Shown here: piece after piece, positions 24,068-32,551 of the stretch
How the letters are laid out: each line of letters starts with the position of its first letter
Position numbering within the stretch: position 1 is the stretch's first letter
Source of the DNA: Gammaproteobacteria bacterium
GTDB lineage: Bacteria; Pseudomonadota; Gammaproteobacteria; Steroidobacterales; Steroidobacteraceae
Reading direction: 5' to 3'
Length of the DNA stretch: 45,867 nucleotides
Assembly: GCA_025355645.1 (NCBI GenBank)
Contig: JANXZG010000028.1
Coordinates: forward strand, 1 to 45,867
Translations under genes and position numbers: made by a program
Notes under the pieces: model-generated
Told to the model about the DNA's origin: nothing
Seen by the model: only the letters and a program-made list of their open reading frames with translations
Databases searched by the model: none

Positions 24068-25900
24068 CTACGTCTTCATGACCTCCTGCACCGCTCGATA
24101 TGCCTGGGTGATCGCGCAATTCGTGTCTGCCTGCGCGCCGGAATCCGAATTCGCAATGGCGATCCTGCCGAATGGCTGGCGCCCGATGACCCAGGGCTTC
24201 TCGGCCTCTGACGCGTAGGCTGGCTCCCAGATCAGGTGCGGGCTATACGCATAGCCGTGCGACCAGCGATTGACGGTAATGGCCTTGACGTCGCGCTCGG
24301 CATCGAACCCGGCGCCGCGCAGAGCCTGATCGAGTTGGTCTTTGACGTGGTGTTCAAAAGTTGAGAAGGGCATGCCCAGCAACTGGCGACGTCCCTCGCG
24401 CCAAAGTTCGGGTCCCTTGTGCACGTTGTCATGATAAACGTGACACATGTGCAAGACCATCGGCTCATCCGGTGTCTGCGAGCGGCGATAGGCGCCGATC
24501 GATACCGGGTAATCGAGTTCCACTTGTTTGAAGAAGTCCTTCGTGTAATAGACGAAGTCCGTGCCAAGTTCAGCGAACGGCCGCCAGTTCGGCACCAGGA
24601 CTTTCGTGTAGACGAGAGGCACCTTGACGCCGTAGGCAAGGCCCTTCTTCTGCGCAGCGGAAAGCTCCGGGCACAGGTAGGGAATGGCCATGTTATAGCA
24701 AGCCAGGATGCAGCGAGCGCCGCGTACCGTATGGGCGGTGCCGTTGTTCACGTAGGTGATGTCCACGGCCTTACCAGCGGCCGTGTGTTGCACGTTGACG
24801 GCGGTGCAATTAAGGCGGATGCGAACCGGCTGGCCGGGCCGATCCAGCTGCGAATAATCGGCGCGCGTCGTCACCACGTCTTCCATGGTGCTGCCCGGCA
24901 TCGCAGCCGGTACGAGCGCTCTGACCAGCAGGCGTGCCACCGATGCGTTGCCATCCGGAAAATGGAAAATATAGGGCTCATCGCCGCGATGCCCGAAGTG
25001 CGGCATGGTGTGGTCGAGTCCCGGCATGCCGCCGTCGTAATCGAGGATCAGGGAGCAGGGAATCTGATCGATGCCGACGCACCAGAAACTGATCCCCCAC
25101 TTGCGCCATAGCTCGAGCAGCTGCGGGTCCACCTTGCAGTAATCGCGTAGCCAGGCTTCATAGCTCGTGCTCGAGAGAAGTCGGAACCGGTCCTTTCGCG
25201 ACATTCCCGGGAGGTAGTCGCGCTGTTCGGTCTGGACCCGCACGAAATCGCGGCGCGCCTGGTCGTTGAGCGGTGCGAGCGCGGCGAATTCCGCCCATGG
25301 GCGCTTGCCATATCCGGTCACCAGCGTTTGCCGGCCGAAGTTGTCCGCGTCAAACACGATGGAGCGTGAAAGTCCCAGCTTCGAGTACAGTGTCTGGTCG
25401 AAGTCCTGATAGAACTTGGCGGTGTCGATTCCAATTTCGCGAAGAGTGCGTCGCGCCTCCGGCGTGTAGGCCGAGGGCGTGTCGATTGACTCGGTGCCGC
25501 CATAGCCGATACGCGTGCCCCCGTTGATGCTGAATTCATTGCGTTTGGCGTGGCCGCCGAAATCATCGTGATTGTCGAGAATCAGAATGCGGGCCCCAGG
25601 CTTCGCCTGGCGGTAGAAGCGTGCCGCGGACAGGCCGCTGATCCCGCCGCCCGCGATCACGAGGTCATAGGTCTCTTCCGGTTCGGCGACCGGCCAGGTC
25701 TGGCCCTGGACCCGGGCATGCATGGTTTCCCACGCCCCGTCGTGCGTGCCGCGCATTCCGGTTTTCGTCGGCGGGTAGTAATCCGCGCCAATTACCTGCT
25801 CGCTCGCCAGTAGTTCTGCCCAGGGAAGCGCGAGCGATGCGCCGATCGCGATGCGCGTGCCGTTGAGGAAGTCCCGTCGTGTGATTTCGTTCTGTTTCAC
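24068..25900 (-). CDS. Tat-exported FAD-dependent oxidoreductase, spermidine dehydrogenase-like
   Basis: A 610-residue flavoprotein. The N-terminus has a twin-arginine signal (TRRDFLNGTRIAIGASLALP), so the folded, FAD-loaded protein should be exported. The FAD motif is LVIAGGGISGLSAARFYR (about residues 80-97) followed by ILILDNHDDFGGHAKRNEF. The GYGGTESIDTP segment, the long middle domain and the end ..IANSDSGAQADTNCAITQAYRAV resemble the NAD(P)-binding Rossmann/amine-oxidase-like family that includes periplasmic spermidine dehydrogenase. GTG 25900 is preceded by a good AGAGGGG site. No partner cytochrome gene adjoins it. The substrate is unknown; an amine is a guess. Confidence 0.8.
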   Translation of the reverse strand: MKQNEITRRDFLNGTRIAIGASLALPWAELLASEQVIGADYYPPTKTGMRGTHDGAWETMHARVQGQTWPVAEPEETYDLVIAGGGISGLSAARFYRQAKPGARILILDNHDDFGGHAKRNEFSINGGTRIGYGGTESIDTPSAYTPEARRTLREIGIDTAKFYQDFDQTLYSKLGLSRSIVFDADNFGRQTLVTGYGKRPWAEFAALAPLNDQARRDFVRVQTEQRDYLPGMSRKDRFRLLSSTSYEAWLRDYCKVDPQLLELWRKWGISFWCVGIDQIPCSLILDYDGGMPGLDHTMPHFGHRGDEPYIFHFPDGNASVARLLVRALVPAAMPGSTMEDVVTTRADYSQLDRPGQPVRIRLNCTAVNVQHTAAGKAVDITYVNNGTAHTVRGARCILACYNMAIPYLCPELSAAQKKGLAYGVKVPLVYTKVLVPNWRPFAELGTDFVYYTKDFFKQVELDYPVSIGAYRRSQTPDEPMVLHMCHVYHDNVHKGPELWREGRRQLLGMPFSTFEHHVKDQLDQALRGAGFDAERDVKAITVNRWSHGYAYSPHLIWEPAYASEAEKPWVIGRQPFGRIAIANSDSGAQADTNCAITQAYRAVQEVMKT

Positions 25901-26109
25901 GGTTCGCCACCCCTCTTGATGCCCGTATTGTTGGAATTCTCCAAGCCAATGTTGTGAATCGTGTCAGGTCCAGGCTGCCTGTGCCATAACTGTGACTGCG
26001 TGAGGTTGGTTTTAAATTTGGCAAGCGCCGCAAGTGATTGATTCAGATAGTCGTAAAAAAGCCGTCATTTCCCTTCGAACTAGTTGGTCAGTTGCTGATC
26101 GATTAAGCA

Positions 26110-26230
26110 GCGTCGTATACAGGGTTCCGTGGCCGTAAACAGGGGTCTGCGTTGGACGCCGGCAGGCACTGCAACGCATTGAACCTGAATGCGCGTAGCG
26201 TCCAAGAAGTAATCAAAATTGCGCGCCAAC
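26110..26230 (+). repeat. Structured repeat R1 (Fic-locus repeat)
   Basis: The first of three related copies in direct orientation. It contains an outer inverted repeat TTGGACGC (26152-26159)/GCGTCCAA (26198-26205), an inner hairpin CGCATT (26175-26180)-GAACCTG-AATGCG (26188-26193), and ends in TCAAAATTGCGCGCC. The stretch AGGCACTGCAACGCATTGAA is identical in R3. The outer and inner stems suggest a folded RNA or a single-strand DNA target. Confidence 0.55.
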
Positions 26231-26239
26231 TCGCCCCGT

Positions 26240-26350
26240 AGCCAACAGCAGCACGACTGTTGCACTTTACGCCGAGGCCGGGCGGTCAATTCAACGCAAT
26301 GAACAAGAACGAGGGTAGTGTCCAAAAAATGATGAAAATTGCGCGCCGGT
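26240..26350 (+). repeat. Structured repeat R2 (divergent copy)
   Basis: A diverged copy just downstream of R1. It shares TCAACGCAATGAAC (compare GCAACGCATTGAAC), TGTCCAAAAAATGATGAAAA (compare CGTCCAAGAAGTAATCAAAA) and TTGCGCGCCGG with R1 and R3. The outer stem is no longer complete. It lies between R1 and the Fic gene. Confidence 0.45.
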
Positions 26351-26435
26351 TAACACCCAGCACCGGCAGCTCGAATGGGAATTGTCCTGTGATCCAGGAG
26401 CGAAATGGCTGGTTTTTATACAAATCGGGAGTAAC

Positions 26436-26464
26436 ATGTATAGAAATTCAATTTTTCTATACAT
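26436..26464. promoter_or_regulatory. Perfect 11-base inverted repeat upstream of fic
   Basis: ATGTATAGAAA (26436-26446) and TTTCTATACAT (26454-26464) with a 7-base loop, 22 bases before the Fic start. The AT-rich arms differ sharply from the surrounding sequence. Since the Fic protein has a C-terminal winged-helix-like region, an operator for autoregulation is the likeliest role; an RNA hairpin in the leader is the alternative. Confidence 0.6.
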
Positions 26465-26486
26465 ATAGGCATGCCAAAGGGGCCTT

Positions 26487-27575
26487 GTGACCACCATTTC
26501 CGCCCTCGACCGGCTTTCGTCCAAGCGATTCGAGACCCCCGCGATACTGAAAGCTCTGGCGCTGGCCAGCCGTAAACTCGCGGAACTCAAGGGTGTCGCC
26601 GCGTCGATTCCGAATCAGGGCATCCTAATCAACACCTTGGGGCTGCAAGAGGCCAAGGATAGCTCCGCGATCGAGAACATAGTCACGACGCATGATGAAC
26701 TGTTTAAGGACGATGCGCTGCCTGAAGATTTCAGTAACGCCGCCGCAAAGGAGGTCTTGCGCTACCGGCAGGCGCTGCGGATCGGCTTCGACCTGGTACG
26801 AGATACCGGCCTGCTGACGACGAATCATGTGTTGCAGATTCAGGCGGAATTGGAACGAAACACCGCGGGCTTGCGCAAGCTCCCCGGCACTGCGCTCATG
26901 GACGGCGCAGGCAACACCGTGTACACGCCACCCCAGGAACCGGATGTCATCATCGATCTGATGCGAGACCTGGAGCGATTCATCAATGACGATAGAATAT
27001 TTGACGCCGATCCACTCATCAAGATGGCGCTGATTCACCACCAATTTGAGAGCATCCACCCTTTCTATGATGGCAATGGCCGCACGGGCCGAATAATCAA
27101 TGTGCTGTACCTCGTCAAGCAAGGATTGCTTGATATCCCGGTGCTCTATCTAAGCCGCCACTTCGTCCGGACTAAAGCCGATTATTACCGCCTCCTGCAG
27201 CAGGTGCGCGAAAGCGATGCTTGGGAGGAATGGGTGCTATACATACTCCGCGCAGTGGAGCTGACCGCCGGCGATACGGTGAATACCATCCTCGCAATCC
27301 GAAGCGCGTTGATGGACTACAAACATCGCATTCGAAATAAATGCAAATTCTACAGCCAGGATCTGATCAACAATCTGTTCACGCATCCCTTTACCAAGAT
27401 TGCATTCATTGAACGCGACCTTAAGGTCTCACGCCTGACCGCCACCAAATATCTCGACGCGCTGGCGGAACAGGGCTTTTTGCAAAAGCAGAAAATTGGC
27501 CGTGCGAATTATTACGTCAACGTTGTATTGAACCGAATTCTAGTTGGCGCAGAAGCGGGACCAGGGAATTCTTAA
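26487..27575 (+). CDS. Fic-family protein with N-terminal inhibitory motif
   Basis: A 362-residue Fic protein, predicted to transfer AMP from ATP to a target protein. The catalytic motif HPFYDGNGRTGR (191-202) is intact. Near the N-terminus SSAIEN (59-64) fits the inhibitory alpha-helix motif (S/T)xxxE(G/N), the arrangement of class II Fic proteins, whose Glu blocks productive ATP binding. The C-terminal quarter (IAFIERDLKVSRLTATKYLD and on to KQKIGRANYYVN) looks like a winged helix, as in chromosomal Fic proteins of 350-400 residues. GTG 26487 is preceded by AAAGGGG. The gene is flanked by repeats R1/R2 and R3, and a strong palindrome lies upstream. No separate FicA antitoxin is seen, nor needed. 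Its target is unknown. Confidence 0.9.
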   Translation: MTTISALDRLSSKRFETPAILKALALASRKLAELKGVAASIPNQGILINTLGLQEAKDSSAIENIVTTHDELFKDDALPEDFSNAAAKEVLRYRQALRIGFDLVRDTGLLTTNHVLQIQAELERNTAGLRKLPGTALMDGAGNTVYTPPQEPDVIIDLMRDLERFINDDRIFDADPLIKMALIHHQFESIHPFYDGNGRTGRIINVLYLVKQGLLDIPVLYLSRHFVRTKADYYRLLQQVRESDAWEEWVLYILRAVELTAGDTVNTILAIRSALMDYKHRIRNKCKFYSQDLINNLFTHPFTKIAFIERDLKVSRLTATKYLDALAEQGFLQKQKIGRANYYVNVVLNRILVGAEAGPGNS

Positions 27576-27583
27576 GCGCCACG

Positions 27584-27693
27584 CTGCGTCGTCCGGCTAT
27601 GAACAGGCGCCCGCGTTGGACGCAATCAGGCACTGCAACGCATTGAACCAGTGCGCAGCCATCGCACAAGAAGTGATAAATATTGCGCGCCGG
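27584..27693 (+). repeat. Structured repeat R3 (Fic-locus repeat)
   Basis: A copy of R1 starting nine bases after the Fic stop. Shared parts include AACAGG..GCGTTGGACGC, AGGCACTGCAACGCATTGAA and ATTGCGCGCCGG. The right arm of the outer stem has changed (ATCGCACAAG instead of AGCGTCCAAG), so its hairpin is weaker than in R1. Confidence 0.5.
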
Positions 27694-27906
27694 TTTACAG
27701 TGCCACGCGATCTACGGTTGGCCTGCGCGATTCTCTCGCGAGGGTCCACGCTCGCTTTGCACGCATCTCATATTGCATCGCAGTTCTCCGTGACCAGCGT
27801 TGCAGTCTGAAAGCGGGAGGGCTTCGATGCAAGGGATGCCATTTGGCTACGCCACTCTGGATCATCGGCGTGTCTACGACCAACAAGGTAGCTGCCCTAA
27901 CCACTA

Positions 27907-28056
27907 TTATCCGAACGCTTTTAAATGAGTTTCGGAAGGACTAAGGATCCTCCAAATTGCAGTCATGCCAGCAATAATTAAAGACCCCAGACCGTCCACG
28001 GAAGCGGGGCAGATCCACCATACAAAAACAATAAGCCACCGGCGTGTCTTCTTCAT
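27907..28056 (-). CDS. Small membrane or secreted protein, 49 residues
   Basis: A short frame below the usual length cut-off. ATG 28056 is preceded by AAGGAG at ideal spacing (AAGGAGTGGAAGCGATG), much the best ribosome-binding site in this stretch. The product begins MKKTRRWLIVFVWWIC, a basic start followed by a hydrophobic stretch, then PASVDGLGSLIIAGMTAIW with a second hydrophobic part, and ends SETHLKAFG. This could be two short membrane helices or a signal peptide plus a peptide. I do not recognise a family. It lies alone between R3 and a membrane-protein gene on the other strand. Confidence 0.4.
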   Translation of the reverse strand: MKKTRRWLIVFVWWICPASVDGLGSLIIAGMTAIWRILSPSETHLKAFG

Positions 28057-28195
28057 CGCTTCCACTCCTTGGCTTGGCAAGGACTCCGGAAGCGCCTTTC
28101 ACTAGTTCTAAATGACTACGAAAAATCGGGCGACGTCAGTTAGCCAGGCAATTAATGTATGATCAGTGAACAATTTAGTCTTTAGGGAGTGCGCG

Positions 28196-28924
28196 ATGCA
28201 GATCACTAGGCAGGCGCAGGCCACAAGAAATTCTTCGGATCGTAGAGTCTTCTTATTCGCCGCGATCGTAGTCTGCGCAATGATTGGCGTCGGATTCTGG
28301 CCCTCTTACTTTTCCAAGATCTTCTTCGCGCAGTCTGAACCGCTAACTGCGCTTGTCCACTCGCACGGCGCGCTCATGACAGCGTGGATTGGCCTGTTCA
28401 TCACTCAAGTCTCGCTAGTCGCCGTCGGCCGAACGGACATCCACCGCCGAGTCGGCGCACTGGGATTTGTACTTCTGGCCCTGATACTCATCGTTGCGGC
28501 GCCGATGACCGTCACGGCTACTAGGCTCGGTGGAACCCATATGCCTGGTCCGGCGCTCCCTGGTTTAGCGTTGGTCATAGGATTGTTTGTCCAGTTTCTA
28601 ACCTTAGCTGGTGTTGGGCTTGCTTATCGCCGTCGAAGTGACGTTCACAAGCGGCTAATGCTGTTGGCGGTCTGCGCTGCTATGGAGGCCGGCGTGAGCC
28701 GCCTACCCTTGGACTGGCTCGATAGTGTGGTGAAGGTCCATCTCGCAAATGACTTTCTAGTACTCGTTATAGTAGCAGTGGACACAATTCGGAATCGGCG
28801 GCTGCACCCGGCGTTTTTGTGGGGAGGGGCGTTCCTGTTGTCCGTGCAAATGCTGTCCACTTGGGCTTCCGGCACCGACACGTGGTTGCACATTGCTCAA
28901 GGCATCATGAGTCACTTTTCATAA
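28196..28924 (+). CDS. Multi-pass membrane protein of unknown function
   Basis: A 242-residue protein with about seven hydrophobic segments. ATG 28196 is chosen because AGGGAG lies seven bases before it; an in-frame GTG at 28166 is less likely. Paired His and Arg residues recur at helix ends: LVHSHGALMTAWIGLFITQ, VGRTDIHRRVGALGF, YRRRSDVHKRLMLL. This pattern of helix-bound histidines recalls uncharacterised bacterial membrane families that may bind haem or a quinone, but no named domain is recognised. A rhodanese gene fragment starts ten bases after its stop. No operon partner is visible. Confidence 0.65.
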   Translation: MQITRQAQATRNSSDRRVFLFAAIVVCAMIGVGFWPSYFSKIFFAQSEPLTALVHSHGALMTAWIGLFITQVSLVAVGRTDIHRRVGALGFVLLALILIVAAPMTVTATRLGGTHMPGPALPGLALVIGLFVQFLTLAGVGLAYRRRSDVHKRLMLLAVCAAMEAGVSRLPLDWLDSVVKVHLANDFLVLVIVAVDTIRNRRLHPAFLWGGAFLLSVQMLSTWASGTDTWLHIAQGIMSHFS

Positions 28925-28933
28925 CGCCAGGTC

Positions 28934-29080
28934 GCAACATCACCCAAGCTGCAGTACGTCGTCGTCTGCGACACCGGACGGCGCAGTTCTGCCGGCGCGT
29001 TCAGCCTCAAGGAGCGCGGCTTTGACGTGTCCGCGCTGAAGGGCGGGCTGATGGTGGCGAAGATCACGCGCTCCTCCTGA
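28934..29080 (+). pseudogene. Rhodanese-domain C-terminal fragment
   Basis: The open frame reads ATSPKLQYVVVCDTGRRSSA, then GAFSLKERGFDVSALKGGL and a tail MVAKITRSS before TGA at 29078. This is the end of a rhodanese domain, including the active-site loop VCDTGRRS with its Cys. No start codon or N-terminal half is present, and the frame is stopped eight bases upstream. It is a remnant of a sulfurtransferase or of a regulator-rhodanese fusion, probably left by a rearrangement. Confidence 0.6.
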
Positions 29081-29213
29081 CAAGCGCACTGGAGAGTAAC
29101 CAGATATTGAGGTCGTGCGGCGATCCACGGCCGTGTTGGGGAGGCTTGACCTGCTCGGCAGATCGATTGACGCAATCGCCCCCGGACGTGGGCATGGCGG
29201 CGCGTGATCGTAT

Positions 29214-30785
29214 TCATCGGGACTTACCGGCTTCCACAATCGGCGCGATCGGTTTCTCGACCGTCCCGACCCAGCGCGAACCTACCGGACCAAACACCGC
29301 TCGGGGTTCGGGATAAAGGTACAGGCACACGGGATACAGAATCGCCGGCAATATAAGCGCCGCCAGCAGCGATAAGTCCAAATCTCCGCCAGCTAGATGC
29401 GCAAGAATGCCGACAAAATGCCCGGGACTATTGACCATTAGCAGCGCCGCAATTGCCGACGCGAGCCACGCGGCGATGCCGGGGACGTTCCAGCCTCCGT
29501 TGAACCAGTATGCACCGCCCACTTGCCCGCGATTAAAAACCTGCATGGCCTCCGGCAGGTAATACCCGCGGCGGACGACGTATCCAATCATCATAACCAC
29601 CATCCACGGCGTCGTGGTCACCACGATCAGGGACACGAACGTCGTGATTGAGGAGATCAGCGTAAAATAAAAGCGGCCGATGAAAATCAGAGCGCATGAG
29701 ATGAGGCCGATCAACAGCGTGGCGCGCGGCCGGCTCAGGCGCGGAAACACGCTCGAAAAATCAAGGCCCGTGCCGTAGAGCGATGTCGTGCCCGTCGACA
29801 TGCCGCTCAAGATGGCGAGCAAGAGCAGCGGGAAGAAGAACCAGCCGGGCGACACGGCGAGCAATCCGCCGGAGTAATCGGCGCGCTCCAAATAGGGCGC
29901 TGCCTGCCGAGCCATGATCGACGCAGTCAAGGCGCCGAAGGAAAACGGCAGAAGGGTCAATAGTTGCGCGAGCACTGTCGCGCCGACGAGCCGCGTTTTG
30001 TTCGTACGACGCGGTAAATATCTCGACCAGTCGCCCAGGAAAGCCCCAAAAGAAATGGGGTTTGAGAGAGCGATCAGGCTGGCACTCACGAACACCGGCC
30101 AGAACGGACTCGATCCCCACGTGAGGTGGTTTCCCGCGAAATGCGAATCGAACGCAGGCCAGAATGCCATTAAACCCACGATGAACAGCACGGAACTTGC
30201 CACCACCGCTACTTTGTTGACTACGAGCATCAGACCGTAGCCGTAGATGCTCACGATGAGTACGCTGCCCGCGAACACTCCGTAGGCGGCCGCGAACAGT
30301 CCCTCTGATTCCCTGACGCCGAACAAAGCATGGATCGCGCCCACCACGGCATCACCGCTCGACCACACACTGATGGAGAAGAAGGCGATGGCGGTGAGCA
30401 GGCTCAGGAACGAGCCCACGATCCGACCCACCACGCCAAAGTGAGCGCTCGAGGACACCGCATTGTTAGTGCCATTGAGGGGTCCGAAGAGCGCCATGGG
30501 GCCCAGCACTAATGCGCCGATGGCGACACCGAGCGCATTGGCAGCCATCGCTTGCCAAAACGACAATCCGAACATGATGGGAAAGGCGCCCAGCACCGCA
30601 GTCGCGAGTGAATTGGCGCCGCCCCAGCACACACGCATGAAGTCGAGGATCGAGGATGTTCGGTCCGACTCCGGAATCGACTCCACACCGTGCCGTTCGA
30701 ATCCCGGCGGCAAGTTCGCATCGGCGGCCTCAGAATACGTGGGGGCGCTGCCGCTCGGTCGGGCGACGGGATGGTTAGCTGGCAC
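29214..30785 (-). CDS. NCS1-family (purine/cytosine-like) permease
   Basis: A 523-residue transporter with about 12 membrane segments. The N-terminus ESIPESDRTSSILDFMRVCW leads into GGANSLATAVLGAFPIMFGL and GPMALFGPLNGTNNAVSSSA, typical of nucleobase-cation symporter-1 proteins that import cytosine, purines, allantoin, hydantoin or thiamine-like compounds. NPISFGAFLGDWSRYLP is the family's helix-6 type motif. GTG 30785 is the longest start and gives the normal hydrophilic N-terminus. It is divergent from the LysR gene across a 322-base gap and probably supplies the substrate of the cupin/amidohydrolase module on the other side. The substrate is presumably a small N-heterocycle or related amide (inference). 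Confidence 0.87.
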   Translation of the reverse strand: MPANHPVARPSGSAPTYSEAADANLPPGFERHGVESIPESDRTSSILDFMRVCWGGANSLATAVLGAFPIMFGLSFWQAMAANALGVAIGALVLGPMALFGPLNGTNNAVSSSAHFGVVGRIVGSFLSLLTAIAFFSISVWSSGDAVVGAIHALFGVRESEGLFAAAYGVFAGSVLIVSIYGYGLMLVVNKVAVVASSVLFIVGLMAFWPAFDSHFAGNHLTWGSSPFWPVFVSASLIALSNPISFGAFLGDWSRYLPRRTNKTRLVGATVLAQLLTLLPFSFGALTASIMARQAAPYLERADYSGGLLAVSPGWFFFPLLLLAILSGMSTGTTSLYGTGLDFSSVFPRLSRPRATLLIGLISCALIFIGRFYFTLISSITTFVSLIVVTTTPWMVVMMIGYVVRRGYYLPEAMQVFNRGQVGGAYWFNGGWNVPGIAAWLASAIAALLMVNSPGHFVGILAHLAGGDLDLSLLAALILPAILYPVCLYLYPEPRAVFGPVGSRWVGTVEKPIAPIVEAGKSR

Positions 30786-31107
30786 AGACGCCTACATTAT
30801 CTGCAGTGAAAACATGACTTCGACCCTGAGCCTGCCACACGCCCCGCGCTGGCGCGCCGGCACTTATCGGCGTGGCGGTCTCCGTGCATCGAACCAAGCT
30901 TCCAGCTGATGTTGCACGCAAACAACACTTGTCCTAGAACTCTACTTTCATGCACCGAATGTGCATTCGCCTTGTATGGATTTCGTGAGTCGCGCGGCAC
31001 GCCCGGGACCAATTCGCCACGACCGCTCCACGTAGCGCCACACCTTATGATTAAATCGCACTGCGCGCTACTGACATGATTCATTAACCGAAGGAGCCGG
31101 CTCTGCC
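30786..31107. other. Divergent promoter region between NCS1 permease and LysR genes
   Basis: A 322-base gap with no reading frame of note. It should hold the promoters of both divergent genes and, by family habit, the LysR binding site. I could not single out a convincing T-N11-A palindrome or a -35/-10 pair by eye. Confidence 0.5.
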
Positions 31108-32070
31108 ATGGGACAGCGAAAGGTGAAGCTCGGACGGGTGACCGATGTCGATTTGCGGCTGTTGCGGATATTTCAGACCGTGGTCGATTGCGGCGGCCTG
31201 TCCGCCGCAGAGATCGATCTTGGTATCGGCCGCTCGACCATTAGCACGCATATTGCGGAATTGGAGGGGCGCTTGGGCACACGCTTGTGCCAACGCGGCC
31301 GCAGCGGCTTCGCGCTCACCAATAGCGGCAAGAAAATCTATGAAGCCTCCCTGGGACTCATGAAATCGCTTGACGTGTTTCGCAACGAGGTCAACGAAAA
31401 TGAAAACGCCATGGCCGGCGAACTCAACATAGGTATCTGCGACAACGTCATTTGGGACAAGGAGGCGCAGCTGCCGCAGGTGTTTCAGGCCTTCTCCGCC
31501 ATCGGCGCCGAGGTCGATCTCACGCTTTATGTGCTGTCGCCCGACGAGATCGAACGCCGCCTGGTCGACGGCCGGCTACACGTCGGGATCGCCTGCGTCA
31601 TGCACAAGCTGGCTTCGCTAAGTTATGAACATCTGTTCGATGAAATGAACTACCTCTACTGCGGGCGCGAACATCCGCTCTTCAACGTTCCCGACAGCGA
31701 GATAACGACGGCAGACCTGGTCCGCAGTCAGTACGTCAAGAAGGGTTACGCGGTCAACAGCGATCTGCAGCAAGCGAACACCACCATGGGCAAGCGGGTC
31801 GTGGGCTTTCACGTTGAGGCCTTTGCGTTGCTGATCCTCTCCGGTCGCTACATTGGCTTTCTGCCGGAACACTATGCCTCGATCTGGGAGGAGAAAGGCG
31901 AGGTGCGCAAGCTCCATCCCAAAAGCTACGAGGCCGTCGTCAACTTTTCAATCATGACGGCCCAAGGTCGGTCGCAAACTGTGGCGCAAGCGGCATTTCT
32001 TGACATCTTGCGCAAAGCCACGGCAACCCCGCGCGTCGGCAGGGATTCGGCGGCCATCGCCGTGGCGTGA
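31108..32070 (+). CDS. LysR-family transcriptional regulator
   Basis: A 320-residue regulator. The N-terminal winged helix reads DVDLRLLRIFQTVVDCGGLS, AAEIDLGIGRSTISTHIAEL and EGRLGTRLCQRGRSGFALT; the effector domain from about residue 95 has GELNIGICDNV, LTLYVLSPDEIERRLVDGRL and FALLILSGRYIGFLPEHYA. ATG 31108 follows AAGGAG; a GTG at 31138 would fit the usual short N-terminus but has a poor site. It is divergent from the NCS1 permease and 75 bases before the cupin gene, so it probably controls the transport and hydrolysis module in response to the substrate. Confidence 0.9.
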   Translation: MGQRKVKLGRVTDVDLRLLRIFQTVVDCGGLSAAEIDLGIGRSTISTHIAELEGRLGTRLCQRGRSGFALTNSGKKIYEASLGLMKSLDVFRNEVNENENAMAGELNIGICDNVIWDKEAQLPQVFQAFSAIGAEVDLTLYVLSPDEIERRLVDGRLHVGIACVMHKLASLSYEHLFDEMNYLYCGREHPLFNVPDSEITTADLVRSQYVKKGYAVNSDLQQANTTMGKRVVGFHVEAFALLILSGRYIGFLPEHYASIWEEKGEVRKLHPKSYEAVVNFSIMTAQGRSQTVAQAAFLDILRKATATPRVGRDSAAIAVA

Positions 32071-32145
32071 AAGTTCGATATTCGCCAAAGCTTGCGCGTG
32101 CAATTGGCCATAGTCACGTGCAGTCGCTTCTGACATTCTTTATGT

Positions 32146-32523
32146 ATGAGCGACCTCAAGCAATTTATCCGCATCGATGCCAACGGGCCGGATGGCACCG
32201 GCCTGCCTCCCACTGTCCATGATCCGTCCGACACTGCGGTGAGCGGTGCAAAAGATCCGCTGGGCTACACCGCGTACACGGCGCCCACGGCGGGCGTCTT
32301 TACTGCGGGAGTGTGGGCCTGCGATGCCGGCACGTTGGAAATTCGCGGGCTTGCGATCGACGAGGCGTGCTACCTCATCGAAGGCGAGGTAATTATCACC
32401 GACCGCTACGGGAACTTTGAGCACTTCCGCGCCGGCGAGGCGTTTTTGCTGCGGCAGGGATTCGACGGCACGTGGCACATGCCTGTCCCGATCAAGAAAT
32501 ACAACGCCATGTGCCGGCGTTAG
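32146..32523 (+). CDS. Small cupin (EutQ-like/DUF861) protein
   Basis: A 125-residue single-domain cupin. TAGVFTAGVWACDAGTLEIR and DEACYLIEGEVIITDRYGNF, then FRAGEAFLLRQGFDGTWHMP, match the cupin_3/DUF861 pattern (..W....G......E...ILEG.v......G......aGD....P.G..G.W.v). The usual metal His residues are mostly replaced, as is common in this group. It lies between the LysR gene and the exported amidohydrolase gene, 28 bases before the latter. Members include ureidoglycine aminohydrolase relatives and many of unknown role, so a part in processing a nitrogenous substrate is possible but unproven. Confidence 0.78.
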   Translation: MSDLKQFIRIDANGPDGTGLPPTVHDPSDTAVSGAKDPLGYTAYTAPTAGVFTAGVWACDAGTLEIRGLAIDEACYLIEGEVIITDRYGNFEHFRAGEAFLLRQGFDGTWHMPVPIKKYNAMCRR

Positions 32524-32551
32524 TCTCCTCATTCACTCTACGGAGATCGAT

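Noticed and set aside
26110..27693. Integron attC sites around the Fic gene
   Set aside because: R1 has GTTGGAC and GTCCAAG boxes, but in the opposite order to the RYYYAAC...GTTRRRY layout of attC, and no paired boxes at the right spacing lie next to the gene ends.
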